Source: Ceratodon purpureus
Lineage: Eukaryota; Streptophyta; Bryopsida; Pseudoditrichales; Ditrichaceae
Assembly: GCA_014871385.1 (NCBI GenBank)
Contig: CM026426.1
Location: 55,733,375 to 55,797,374 of the forward strand
Reading direction: 5' to 3'
DNA: 64,000 nucleotides
The notes below the pieces were generated by a model, which had not been told where the DNA came from, did not search any database, and saw nothing but the letters and a program-made list of their open reading frames with translations. Positions 35,801-46,724 of the stretch are shown piece by piece. Position 1 is the first letter of the stretch. Every line of letters begins with the position of its first letter. The translations under genes were made by a program, and so were the position numbers.

Positions 35801-36870
35801 GTATGAGAGGAAACCATCTGAGCACTTTCACAGGCACTAAACTCTTCCCTACCTCCCTATACCTTTCGGCACCACAGATGGAGCATTGCCTCAAATTCTC
35901 ATTTACAGGCCCCCTAAAGAACATGCACGTCTTGGGCCCGGGACATACATGAATTGTCTCGTAAGCTAGTCCAAGTTGTTTTAGAGTCTTCGTTGCATCG
36001 TACTCCGATTTGGGAAGAGAGTTTCTTCCCGGTAACATGCTTTTATGCAGCAGAGCAAACAATTCATCTACCAGCTGATTAGTTGCACCAACAAAGACAA
36101 TGCCGCACCCGCAAAAAGAGGTGTGCGGGCACTTTCCTCTAAAATCTCCATTTCTGATGGTGGTCCGTCCTCCATACCTCGGAGGTCGTCGTCAACATAT
36201 TGCTCCGGATCTGCCTCTGCACCTCCATTCGGTTGATGGGGAGGCTCTGTACCATCTCTGTCCTGCACATACTCTCTTGCTATGATCACCGGTTCCTCCT
36301 ATCTGAAAATTGACCATTGTCCATGTTCTCGTCCGGGATGTTTACACCCCCTAAACCCCCTTCGCCTAGGTTATCATAAATATGGAATGCATTCTGAACC
36401 AATCCGTGCATGTCCATATGTGCGTCTAGTCTCTCTCCGTTTGCAGCAAATAATCCAGTCGCACGTAGACCATACCCCTCCCGAATTTCATTATCCCATT
36501 CCACATCCGAGTCATCGCTTGGAAACCCCTACAGCACGCCCTCACTGAATACGTTACTCGCTCATTATGAAAACCTAACACAACACAGAACCTCATTGAA
36601 ATGGATATGGCGTAAAATAAAAATTGTTAGAAGAGTACGTACCTCTGTGCTCCCGCGATGAAATGGGTGACGTCCATATGCCTGAAGATGCATCGACACA
36701 ACACTACGGAGACAAAGCGAGTGGTTCTCTCCTAGACATATATTGCATTTGCATACTCTTCTAACCCGATTCTCTTTGTCTGCTAGGAGCTCTTCGCGTG
36801 CGTTTAGTTTTCGATCCCTTGCCACCTGCCTCCTCTGGTCATTTAAGGGTAGCCGTAAATCGGTGTCCAT
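32896..36870 (-). pseudogene. CACTA TNP2-type transposase with DUF4218 and DUF4216, copy B
   Basis: Exon 1 is 36870-36643 (MDTDLRLPLNDQ; CKCNICLG; donor GAG|GTACGT). Exon 2 is 36528-34968: PLFAG, CPGPKTCMFFRG, GIATDGVNPFS, KRSTWSTWP, LIIPGR, NFPAHG and LFQLPYWR (donor AGG|GTACCT). Exon 3 is 34816-33908: LDVMHIERN, KSHDHHVLIQQILP, YRWCYSIERYLGTLVCYVRD (DUF4218). A DUF4216-like exon from about 33830 to 32896 (MWAYDAHYRC, VVLRHEPRSKRV) ends in TGA with an acidic tail. Lesions: a frameshift near 36290, another near 36108 inside the PLFAG-C motif, and an in-frame TAG at 35364-35366 just before FLMRAAILWTIH. The join from exon 3 to the DUF4216 exon is not in frame with any splice I tried. Known role: DDE transposase binding CACTA termini. 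It is less damaged than copy A but not intact as written. Confidence 0.88.
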
Positions 36871-37380
36871 GGTCCTTACATATGCTGCAACACCTAACTT
36901 GCGGGTAGAGAAAACTAAGCGCCTGCCATAGCCATAGCTTTGGCTGAAATCTCAAATCAACGTCCATAATCAGTAGTTGACAGTGGTCGCTGAAGAATGT
37001 ACGAGTTTTATTTTCATCCGCATTGGAGATGTAATTCATCGCATAGAGTCCTCCCTACGATAAAGCAGCATTATAAGGCCACCATTCTGCGCACATGGTG
37101 GTGGTCACAGCAATTCTCCTATTCCCAATACTGACGCAAGGGTCCGAGCTCCAGACATTCGCAAGGGGGAACGTACGTGGAGCAAGTTCTAATACTGAGT
37201 GGGCAGATGTTTTAACACTCCCTCTTGCACACGAAGGGGCTCTCTAGAAGAGGCAACCAAAGTAATGGATTGGCACCAACAAGCTGGCTTGCGTTCACTG
37301 GTAAGATGCAAAACCTCGACACTAAGACTGAGTTTCCGTGTGAGGAGAAAATGTTTGAGCAGGTGAAGGACTAACGAAAT

Positions 37381-37800
37381 GTGAAAACGGAATGTGTGCA
37401 GTTGGAGGCCCTACTACTCTCCCTTTGGGCTTTAATTGTTTTCTTCTATCTTCAGCTGCGATGGTTGATCGGACTAATGGAGCGGCACATCTTTGAGGAA
37501 GAACCACGAGCAGAGGCAATGTCTGTGCAAGTACCGACGGAAGGGTTTCGTCTAGATCCTCGCGTGGCACCATTTGAAGGAAAATCTTCAGTTGTAGTCA
37601 CGTCGAAAGACCTCCCTCTTCGACTGGAGCGAGAAGAGAAAGTAGTCGGGGTGCAGAAGTTTTATGTCGTACTTAGAGGTTATACCCCTGGCATCTATCG
37701 CTCATGGCCTGAGTGCCAGCGACATGTACTATACTATCCAGGAGCGGAATATAAGGCTTTCAGACGTCAAGAGGATGCTGAACGTTACTATCATGGATAA
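37381..37800 (+). CDS. RNase H1 N-terminal / viroplasmin-like hybrid-binding protein
   Basis: The C-terminal half carries KFYVVLRGYTPGIYRSWPEC followed by GAEYKAFRRQEDAERYY. This is the signature of the RNase H1 hybrid-binding domain, also called the caulimovirus viroplasmin domain: aromatic-VV-x-G, PGIY-x-SW-x-EC, G-A-x-YK-x-F, EDAE. No RNase H catalytic domain follows; the frame ends in TAA TAG. The first ~25 residues are hydrophobic, but a splice acceptor (TATCTTCAG, about 37455) and an ATG at 37477 suggest the true exon starts there. It lies between the divergent TNP2 (36870) and Z (38678) genes of assemblage B. Known role of the domain: binding RNA/DNA hybrid or double-stranded RNA. Its role in a DNA transposon is unknown. 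Confidence 0.7.
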   Translation: MKTECVQLEALLLSLWALIVFFYLQLRWLIGLMERHIFEEEPRAEAMSVQVPTEGFRLDPRVAPFEGKSSVVVTSKDLPLRLEREEKVVGVQKFYVVLRGYTPGIYRSWPECQRHVLYYPGAEYKAFRRQEDAERYYHG

Positions 37801-38677
37801 TAGCTAAGTTGTTCCCAAGTTCGGTTGTCGACTGGGACATAACAGCTCCTGAATCTTCTAGTATTGTTCGTCGTCGACGACGCCTCGTTCATTCAGATCT
37901 TCCTGTGTATTGATTTTGCTTTGGTTCTAAAGTGTTTGACGTCGACTTGATACTACCGTATCCGGGGTTCGATTCTATAGGAATACATTAATCCTTCTGC
38001 GCAAATCCTGCGTCGTATGGTTCTCAAATATTGTTTGTCAATTTGAATGGTAGACGCAGTTAACAAGTGTTTCTGCATTATTCCTGATATGTGAACTCCA
38101 TCTATGCACTTTGAAACATTCCTGCATGGAAGGTACAATATTTTCAGACAAACGACCTAGCGCTAGGCTATAGCTCGACAAACTCATGTCTGGTTTTGGA
38201 TGATCCTATTCCGTCTATTATCTGAACATGTCAGAATTATATCCCACTACTGTACAAAATCATAACAGCTGATCATCACGGATTACTGTCTAACTATTAT
38301 CCCCATTTAATTTTTTTCCTATCTTTGGGTTGTTATGTTGTAGTGCGCCCCATAATCCATGTCCGATGTCAGTTATTTTCCTTAAAGGCCTTCCACGTTC
38401 CGCCGTCTTCCCTCCATGATTCATTCAACCATAATTACAACTTCCCAGAAATAACCATCTGACCAGTTGGTTCACCTCCCATGATTTCGAAACGCACAAC
38501 TCCCCCAAGGTCATCGTTATGTTCTCAGACTTCTACCAAGTCCTTCCGTGCATGGACAACCTTGCACTAAGCGGAGTTCAAAGGAATCTCATTATTTTCC
38601 TGCTACAGAGTATCTTCTCATACTCGCTTCCTCCCCTGCACAATAAAGAAGCATGCGTCTAGTCGTGCTCACTAACC
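37801..38677. other. Non-coding spacer between the viroplasmin-like gene and Z
   Basis: Nothing recognised. Stops occur in all frames, and I see no repeats. Confidence 0.4.
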
Positions 38678-39220
38678 ATGGCAAAAGAGGTCCTCACTGC
38701 AAGGAGGGTGGACGTCCCCAAGTCCTCCGAGTCTGGGAGTATACGTACAACTTTGTCACCTTGGCTTATTGCTTGTTTAGAGCTAGAGTTTGATGAGAAC
38801 CTCCGTGGCTTTCACGAGGCATGTTCGTGTTTATGTGGAAGATGTTTCTAACTTAGCTGGTTACGAAACCCGCAGAGCTGTACGTGCATTTCCAAAAGGA
38901 AGATTCGATTTACGGATTTGCCTGATCGGATTCGTAGTCAACGTCGGAACTGTCGATGCAATCCGTCGAAGAAGGTCAAGTGGAGCAATTGGTTCTGCGA
39001 GGGATGCTTGTTATTTCCTGATCCCGAACGAAGTGCCGAAGTAGATTGGAGAAGACACTGTAGTGAAGAAATCCTAGAGGACCTTGAGGCACGCATAGCA
39101 GCTGGTTTGACATCAAGTGACAACTCAGATTACTCCGATGACGTCGTTGACACATCATATTGCGGGACGAGTTCTTACGATGGTTCCAGTTCAGACTCCA
39201 GTGAAGATGTAGGTTTATAG
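38678..39220 (+). pseudogene. CACTA-associated Cys-rich protein Z, copy B
   Basis: Starts at ATG 38678 (MAKEVLTARR). The Cys cluster is CSCLCGRCF, then LSWLRNPQSCTC, CRCNPSKKVKWSNWFCEGCL. The tail is LEDLEARIAAG followed by an Asp/Ser-rich end, stopping at TAG 39218. An in-frame TAA at 38849-38851 interrupts it right after CGRCF. Copy A has Gln at this place (CGRCYQL), so CAA to TAA is a likely single change. The paired CxC and CxxC motifs suggest zinc binding. Divergent from TNP2 with the viroplasmin-like gene between. Family not recognised. Confidence 0.55.
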
Positions 39221-40772
39221 GATTATAACCACCGTCCGTAGTACACGATCATATAGGCTGCGATACCACCAGAATGTGCATTGACTGTCATCTTATATGA
39301 AGAGACAGAGGTCGATCTTTTGCTTTGATATTGAGGATGACAATAAATTGTAACACAACTTTAAAGAAGCCTATGCACCACACTTTTCAATTCGATGTGT
39401 ACTTGTTTCACGAGCATTTTATGACTTACGAACACCATTCTCACACGCATGAATAAGAACCTCATTAATCTACTAAGTCATGTACACCAGGGTGGAAGTA
39501 TGCTAGACCAATGTACTTTTTGAGTCACAGTACATTATACATTGATGGCATGAATTTGTACTTTTAATTACCTGTACTTAGAAGCTTTTTCTTCGGGTTT
39601 TGTTTTGTTTTTCCAAATACTACATATGTAGGGACTTCCTATGCATTATTGAATCAGTTAGAAAATGTAGTTAAGTGTGTTCAATTTGTACTATTGTGCA
39701 CTAGTACAAAAAGGTCACATAGTACTTGTATATGAGAAAAGTACACAATTCTTTTACATCAAAGGCTCTAATTCTGTTTTCGTTTTTTGCAAAGGAGATA
39801 AGAAGGAATAGCCTATTGGAATCTATCCTTGATTTTACAAGTACATAGTTAATTTGGTCTGTACATGGAAGTAAGTGCTGGTTTCAGTTGCAACAGAATA
39901 CAAAGTGGAAAATTAAGATTTTTCGTAATCGGAGGCATTATACTCGACGGCGGCACGCATTTCTACAATGGCCTTCTGTCAAATAATGAAAATGGTCATT
40001 TTTCCGTTACTTGATCCTCGACGTCTTCCTGTGTTCTACTTGTACAAAATGTACGCATGAGTATATGATGTACATGGAATCTGTCATAACTACTGCCTCG
40101 TTCTTTTCAACAGATCCCGTTTTCCCGGGCCGCCATGCCATGAAGGCGCCGCCACCTCTTGATTTGTCCACGTCATCGTCTCTCTCACTGATGTCCTCTG
40201 ATCGGCCATGCAGCACACTCTTGCGTGTTTGCTGTAGCATGTTGTTGGTTGCGTTGAGGTTTACAATGTGTTGAGGGTTTTGCTTCGTGCTGTAGTTTAG
40301 CTTGCATGCTGTGCGATAACTCTTGTTCATGAGTTTAAGGGCGGTTGTTCTTCCTCAGTGAAGAATGTCAAAGTCCACGCAACGGCAGGTTGTCCGTGTG
40401 CAGAGACTGATAACATCATACTTTACTGCAGCTCCGATCACTGAGTTCGGTTCTTCTTGCTGCCATTCATTCTGTAACATGTCGATATGTTATTCTGCAA
40501 GTAGCTTTGAGAACACACCTTCTGTTTTGGAGGGAAGGCGTTCAGTAGGGTCTCCTACTGCTTCTTGCGAATCTGTTGCGATCAGGAAGTGACAAGATTA
40601 ATATTCGACGGTGAGTTCCCGTTGCAGTCTCATGAAAGAGTTATTTTGCGTTTTTCATCTGTAAACCCTTCACGGACTGAACTCCGCGACCATGATCTCC
40701 GATTATTCAATTTCAGAAAACTAATGCGGGTCTATTGTTTTCTACGTCTGTTTTTCTCTTAGGTTTCCAGCG
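39221..40772. repeat. GTAC-rich non-coding DNA upstream of the DDE gene
   Basis: Words such as tgtactt, agtaca and gtacatgg recur about every 40-60 bp from 39235 to about 40080. The same density continues in the intron at 41571-42392. Chance would give one GTAC per 256 bp. No gene is convincing; the frame at 40007-40330 has no recognisable domain. This could be the subterminal region of the element carrying the transposase at 40773. Confidence 0.45.
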
Positions 40773-43700
40773 ATGGGAAACACCGCTAAGAGGCAACGCT
40801 TGCGACAGGGTATCAGCCGCCCAGGTCCAGCAGCTAGGCTTGCTGAAGCTCGCTTGCAGGAGGAGCTTAGGGCCGTAGCTACAGAGAGGGCAAGAGAAAG
40901 GAAGGCCCTTCAGAGAGCACGAGATAGACAAAGACACGAGGAGGCATTGGTTTTAGCTTCTGTGCCGCCGGATCATGAAGTTGATGATGCTCTCACTGTG
41001 CGGGAGTTGAACCGGATCTCCCTTCGCATAGCACAGTACATAGTCGAAGAGTTGAGAAGTTGTCCCGGTCCATCTAGTAGGAGAGATGTTATGGAGAAGG
41101 TCATGCGTCATAACACTATTTCGCCTTTGCTACCTGTTTACTATGCTCGGCCACAGGAAGCAAAGGTTATTTATTCTTTCATTGAGAACTTCAAGAACGA
41201 GTTACAGTTAGTGAAGCAGGCTAACTCTAACGAGCTGTTGGCAAGGAAGAGTGCTTTGTTAGATGCCGCAGTTAGCCAGGGGATCGAGGGAGTGAGGCTG
41301 TTGTCACGTGTTTTGGTTACGACACAGAAGAGCATCAATATTGCGTTAAACAGAAGGGTTTACGCCCCCAATACTCCAGACACAGTTTGCAGTCTTCGAT
41401 TGCATCGAAAGAAGAGACCAGGGCTATCTGAGTACGTCAAAGAATGCATTCATGCATGGTGGAATGGTCAAACAAAAGTATCACCGAATAAGAAGGACAT
41501 CGTCAAGCATAGAGTAGGTCGAAAAGACTGGGCCGAACCTCATCCAACACATCACTTGTGCGAGCCTCAGGTGAGTTGTAACTTATTGATTTCTTGTTTG
41601 TATAATATGATGAGTCCGATTGCTTAGTTTACATACTTTCAGTACCTCATAGGACAATATGGATATCTGAAGGTTGTAGAGAAGTCATCATTAGTTACTT
41701 TGTAGTTGTTGTGTAGCGTATTTTGCCTAGGCTGCATTCTTTGATACATAGTTTGGATCAAACAATTTCAAGAAAAGGTACTATACATAGTCTTCTTCGG
41801 GTGTGTACTCTTTGTAATGTAAACTTCTAGCAAGGTCCTGTTAGGGCGAAGTATAATTTGTACTGGTTGTGTAATTTGGAGTCAATAGATGATTTAGTGC
41901 TTTTGCGGACTTTAGATTAAAATTGGAGAAGAAGTACCGTGAGTACTTTACGGTCATAGTAAGTACTGGACGTGCGCCGTAATGTACTTTTTGACTTTGG
42001 ACTTCCCCTAGTTGCGATGCAGGGGTCTAAATGTCCATATGATGGTTCCTCACTGTACTTATTGTACTAGGTTAGAGTTTTTCTGTAATACAGTGTTTAG
42101 TAATTGACTAAGACTGCTACTTTTGAACACTCAGCAATAACTTAGAGTACAACTTAGTACTTGGAGTCATGTACATACGTTGCGTTGCGTTGTATTGTAT
42201 GGTCTTCATGTACCTTTTATACTTGCGGCATTGTTCAGAGTACTGAGGGGTACCGACTGTTCTTATCTATGACTTTTTGTAGAGTAATGGTCTCTATTTT
42301 GTACAATTAGTACATTTCGTTGCATGTTTTGTATCAGGTTCTGAATGAAGGTCCTCTATCGTACCTGATGTACACTTGTGCGTGATTGGCAGACCTCATT
42401 CTACTTGCGCTTCGAAGAGGTCCACCCAGAATGTAGTGTGCGGCAGAGGGCTTTTGAGAGGTTGAAGCCATGGTGGGTGCAAAAACTCAAGGAGAGGAAT
42501 ACCTGCTATTGCATATACCATGTGGAGATGGACATGATGAAGGTTGGATTGAGCAACATCAGGGACAAAGTCACGGGGCTCCATGTGCATACCACGTGTG
42601 ATTGTGCGTGTAAAGTGTGCACAGGCAGTAAGGAAGGGACTTGTTGTGCACATGAGAATACTTTCAAACGAATAACTCTGATGTGGGAATCATGTGTTTG
42701 TCCAAAAGGAGAATTTGATATGTGGCATAGGCTTGAATGTCTCATGGGCGATTGTTCTAGCTGTGGTTTCCAACTCTTTCCTATTTGCCCGCATGAGTTG
42801 TCTGGTTCTAACACCTTTCTTGTTAGATGGAAGTGTTTCGAGTACTACCAGGTGGGAGTGGATGCTCAGTCTGGAAAAGTGAAGAAACGTCTTCGGGAAG
42901 CTTTCAGAGAGACAGCTGTTCACGAATTCCTATCTTATATGGAGAAAACAGTGACCACCTTTATCACACACAACTTCAAGGCACGATGGCAAGATGAGCA
43001 ATGTCAATTGATGATGAAGAACGTTCCGGAGGGAGTGGTTGTGTCACATATCGACTATGCAGAGAACTACACTTTTGCCATCCAAAATGAGGTCCAGAGC
43101 TTGTACTACTTCAGTACTAGTGTGACCATCCTGGTGCACATTACGATGTGGAAAGAAGGAGAGCAGACCATGAAGCAGACTCACTTCTACATATCTGATG
43201 ATAAGGCTCACGATTCAGCTTTTGTTCAACATTGTCTGACGTTGCATTGGGATTGGCTGTGTGATTCAGGGTTGACACCGGAGGAACATTGGGTCTACAG
43301 TGACGGGTGTAGTTCCCAGTTTAAGTGCGCGACAGCGATGTACTTTGTTGCACGCTACCCGGCGCTCACCGGGGGTTGCAAGATGCGGTGGAACTACTTT
43401 GAGTCGGCTCATGGAAAAGGAGAATGGGATGGGGCTGGTGCTGTGGTGAAGAGGGCGCTTGCTGCTGAGCAGATCCAAAATCCATTGAGGCCCTTACGAA
43501 ATGCCGCTCAAGTTGTGGAGTTCCTGGAGGAGAAATACACAGAGCGCGTTGCCAGCTCATATGCTCATGCTAAAACTTCCCCTCTTTCACGTGTGTTTTG
43601 GTTGATAGGAAATACAGAGGTGGGTCATAATGATAAGAGTATCAAGTGTAACACTTTGCCCGGCTCAAAGAGTCTCTACTCTATTATGGGCTGCTCTATG

Positions 43701-44307
43701 GGTGATCCGACTATGCTTAGGACTCGAGAGTTGTCATGCTTCTGCGTCCTATGCATTGATGGTGATTGGACTGAGTGTGAGAATTTGACGCATGTGCAGG
43801 AGAGGGCTGTTCAGAGGCTGTGCCCGATGAGTGCAGGAGGTGTAGCACAGCAAATTGAAGAAATTGACGACGAGGCTAACTGGGTGTATGACGGCATTTC
43901 AGAGGAGGTCGGTGACTTGGTGGACATCGGGGACAATTTCATGATTCCAGCAGAAGAGGAGAATGAAGACGGGGTGGAATTCTACATTCTCCAGTGTCAA
44001 GCGAAGAAGTTTGTGTTAGCAGAGCCCAAGACTTGCCCTTGGGGGGGGGGGGGGGGTATTTAGGGCCGGAGATGTTGTGATCAGAGCAAAGTATTACAAG
44101 AAGTATGGACGTGGTGAGAAGACGTATGTACTCTGCGACAAAGCAATTGATGCACACGTTGATGCCCATCTGGTTAGAGCTTGTAAATTCCCTATGGTTC
44201 TAGCTCAACACAAGGTTAAAGGTACTCCTGTATACAAGATGTCAAGTGAAATGCTTCAGATATGTGAAGATGCCCTGCGAGAGTGGTGGGCGTTCAACGA
44301 AGATTAA
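40773..44307 (+). CDS. DDE-like transposase of an unassigned family, two exons, poly-G frameshift
   Basis: Exon 1 is 40773-41570 (MGNTAKRQRLRQG; a basic, coiled N-terminus; ends LCEPQ with donor CAG|GTGAGT). The intron is 41571-42392. Exon 2 starts at 42393 in phase 0 (TSFYLRFEEVHPECS). Conserved-looking motifs are a Cys-rich block (CDCACKVC ... CCAHE, CVCPKGEF), SHIDYAENYTF, HFYISDDKAHDS, VYSDGCSSQFKCATAMYF and SAHGKGEWDGAGAVVKR. This order of Asp/Glu motifs fits an RNase H-fold transposase seen in plants and animals, but I cannot name the family. At 44041-44056 a run of 16 G ends the frame. One base of difference would carry it on through RAGDVVIRAKYY to TAA at 44307, giving a natural C-terminal domain. 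The rest, more than 820 codons, is open. Flanks are GTAC-rich. Confidence 0.75.
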
Positions 44308-45332
44308 GTTCAAGTTGCAAGCTATGTACACTGATTTCAGGATTGTTTCTCACTTGACGGTGGTTTTAAAAGTATTGGTCCCGTGATGATATAAGTCAAA
44401 CAAATGCTTGGGTATTTTTTTGACTGAAAGTGAGCTCCTGAGATATCCCGCTATCCAAGTGCTCCCCCTTTTTTTTGCTTCAGTCATCTATTGTCTGGCA
44501 TAGTAGTCTGTGATTAAGAGAACCTGCAATCCATTACTTTCTTTTATTCTTTATAATCTTCTTTTCATGCTACCCACACCCATTATGTAGTATCACCCAT
44601 TCTGTATTTCTTTTTTCATTTCGAGTCAGGCTGGACGATCATGGTTCTACATTTTGCTGGATATTATGTACTGTAGTTTTTTTCCTTTTTGTTTTGGGCC
44701 TTCTATAGGGAGCACTGGATAGCGGTACCTCAAGAGCTCATATCTGAGGATAGCAGTGATATCGTAGAATGTTGGAATTGGGAGCTACCGGTTTAGGGTG
44801 AGAGGTTTGTTTCTATTTCGACGTTGGTTTTAGAAGTACTGGTTGGTGTTTAGGCAAGTCCTAACACTACTCAAACAGTACCATTGAAACATTGATTCTA
44901 ATAATTTACAAGTGAGTTTATAAACTCAAGTTCAGGCTTCGAGCTCTAGAGTTTGAATGGTTGTCTATTTATCCGAGTTGTTCTATGTTTGCTTCAGAAT
45001 AGATGAAGTTCCAAGAGTCCCAAAAATCCTTGCATTTGGTTTACTTGTACATGTAGTGCATCAAAAAATGTACAAAGAGTATATTCTGGATATGCAGGTG
45101 TAGTATGTAAAAATATACAAAGAGTATATTTTGGATATGTACGTGTAGTATATAAAATGTACAAAGAGTATGTTCTGAATACATCTTCGCTAGTACAAAC
45201 AGTATATCGGCAGAAATATTGTTCAGGATTAACCCCTTTTATGCATAAACAAAAGGCTTGCTCTTGAAAGTCTAGAAGAATGTATGAGTGTGGTTGTGCT
45301 TTACAGAAGGATATCACAACACATATGTGGAG
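44308..45332. other. Non-coding, AT-rich 3' flank
   Basis: No gene. It includes the 45-bp tandem repeat at 45069-45190. The minus frame at 44994-45317 is only the repeat read as protein (45 bp = 15 codons). Confidence 0.45.
45069..45190. repeat. 45-bp tandem repeat, about 2.7 copies
   Basis: Units start at 45069, 45114 and 45159, each with t(g/a)tacaaagagtat, and contain gtagtat. Unit-to-unit differences are a few bases. Confidence 0.75.
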
Positions 45333-46471
45333 TCATCTTCTCCTAGGTGGTTTACTGGCTGACCTTCGGATGGCAAGTGGTAAGGCATTGTCTCTACACA
45401 TTTTACTCATACACTTACAAGTAAACCGAGGTAGGTCCGGATCATCATTGTTAAAATTAGTGCCATAGTCCCAGGTTAGTTCCTCTCCAGGACGTATGAT
45501 ACGACTTGCAAAAAATGCTACATGATAGAAGCGGCGATCCACACTCTCTATCGAAACAGGTATGTCCACTAGGTTAGAATCTTCACACCTGTAATGACAG
45601 AGGCCCACAGTCAGGCCATATCGTAGAATGTAAGAAGAAAGACCGCAAAGTATGTAGAATATGGTCGCAAGTTCTAACCTGTGGTTCAAAAACCTGGCCA
45701 CATTTCCAAATCGAGTAGAATCCAAGCACAATGCATTGTGGTCGTCCAGTTTCTGCTCAGTGGCCTAGTCAGCATTAAGTTGCAAGCTATAGGACTGACC
45801 TCCAACTACCCCCACGTTCCTAACCATTTGCTCAGCATTTGTTAAAATCTCTCCCGCCAACTCAAAAACGAACGCACCTCTAGGTATTAGCTCAGTCGTC
45901 CGAATCCCCCACCCCGTAAGGGCTGTAGGAAAAACCTCTACTTGAAACTTCATCCCCTGCTGGACAACACGATTGCCACAATCACTATGACACCTACACT
46001 TGACATTGCACTCCTTAAGGAAAAGACGAGGAACATGACCTCGGCACACTGATTCGCCATTAAAACACCGTCTACCCTTCTTACAGTAATGTGCATCTTC
46101 TTCGTTGTGATTGTAGAGATACGCGTCCTCCACAATGCCTCCTTCGGTGTATGCAACTCCTCCCACTGAATCGGCTTGGCACGCACACGTACCATTCCCG
46201 CCCAAGCATTCCGGGGAACAAAGACAGTAGTCCCCGGGTCGAAGGCTCTGAAAGGTGGTAGGCACGTGTGCTTGGTCATAGACCAAGCTAGAATTAATAT
46301 ACTGAAAATAAGTCATAGCAATATCAGACTGACCAACAAGGACAGGGATCCTCTCGAGTCCCTTAGACAAATCTGCTGCATCATACCAAGCTTCGGCCTG
46401 GTAGAATCCCATCCCAACAGACCACCTTCCCCTCGTCATACTCTTAAAAATAGAAATGCAAAGTTCCAAGG
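45333..46471 (-). pseudogene. SUVR-type histone H3K9 methyltransferase (pre-SET/SET/post-SET), nonsense at conserved Trp
   Basis: An exon starts at 46471 after CCCCAGCAG. It encodes the region before pre-SET (DLSKGLERIPV, FQYINSSLVYDQ), then pre-SET Cys clusters (CLCSPECLGGNGTCAC; CNVKCRCHSDCGNRVVQQG). SET follows: TGWGIRTTELIPRGAFVFEL, AGEILTN and YSLQLNAD. An in-frame TAG (45765-45767) then stands where plant SUVR proteins have Trp (D-A-D-W). The frame goes on with LCLDSTRFGNVARFLNHR, a 90-nt intron (45678-45589), the catalytic CEDSNLVDIPV, YHVAFFASR, ELTWDYG and post-SET CKCMSKMCRDN, ending TGA. The Asn-His motif for SAM binding is present. Known role: SUVR proteins methylate H3K9 in transposon chromatin. 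Upstream exons (WIYLD-type N-terminus) were not identified. With the TAG as read the product lacks the catalytic half, unless it is an error. Confidence 0.88.
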
Positions 46472-46724
46472 CTGCTGGGGAAGACTAACATAAGTACAAA
46501 TGCAAAGAAATCACAATGGATCGCAAATAACACATCAGCATGGAAAATAAAGTACACAAGCCGTAACCCTTCCCTATTAGGAAGACCTCAGTGATGAGGG
46601 AAGATACATTAATATACCTGCAAATCCGTTCTATACAAGCATTCTACTGCACCTCAATAGATCAAAAACCCAAAAAAATAAAGTACTAAAAGCAATCTAC
46701 AGATTGCTCAAGCCCTCATTCTAA

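Noticed and set aside
44994..45317. 107-codon minus frame with internal peptide repeats (YTLC-type)
   Set aside because: The repeat unit is 45 bp, a multiple of three, so the frame stays open by arithmetic. No domain is present.
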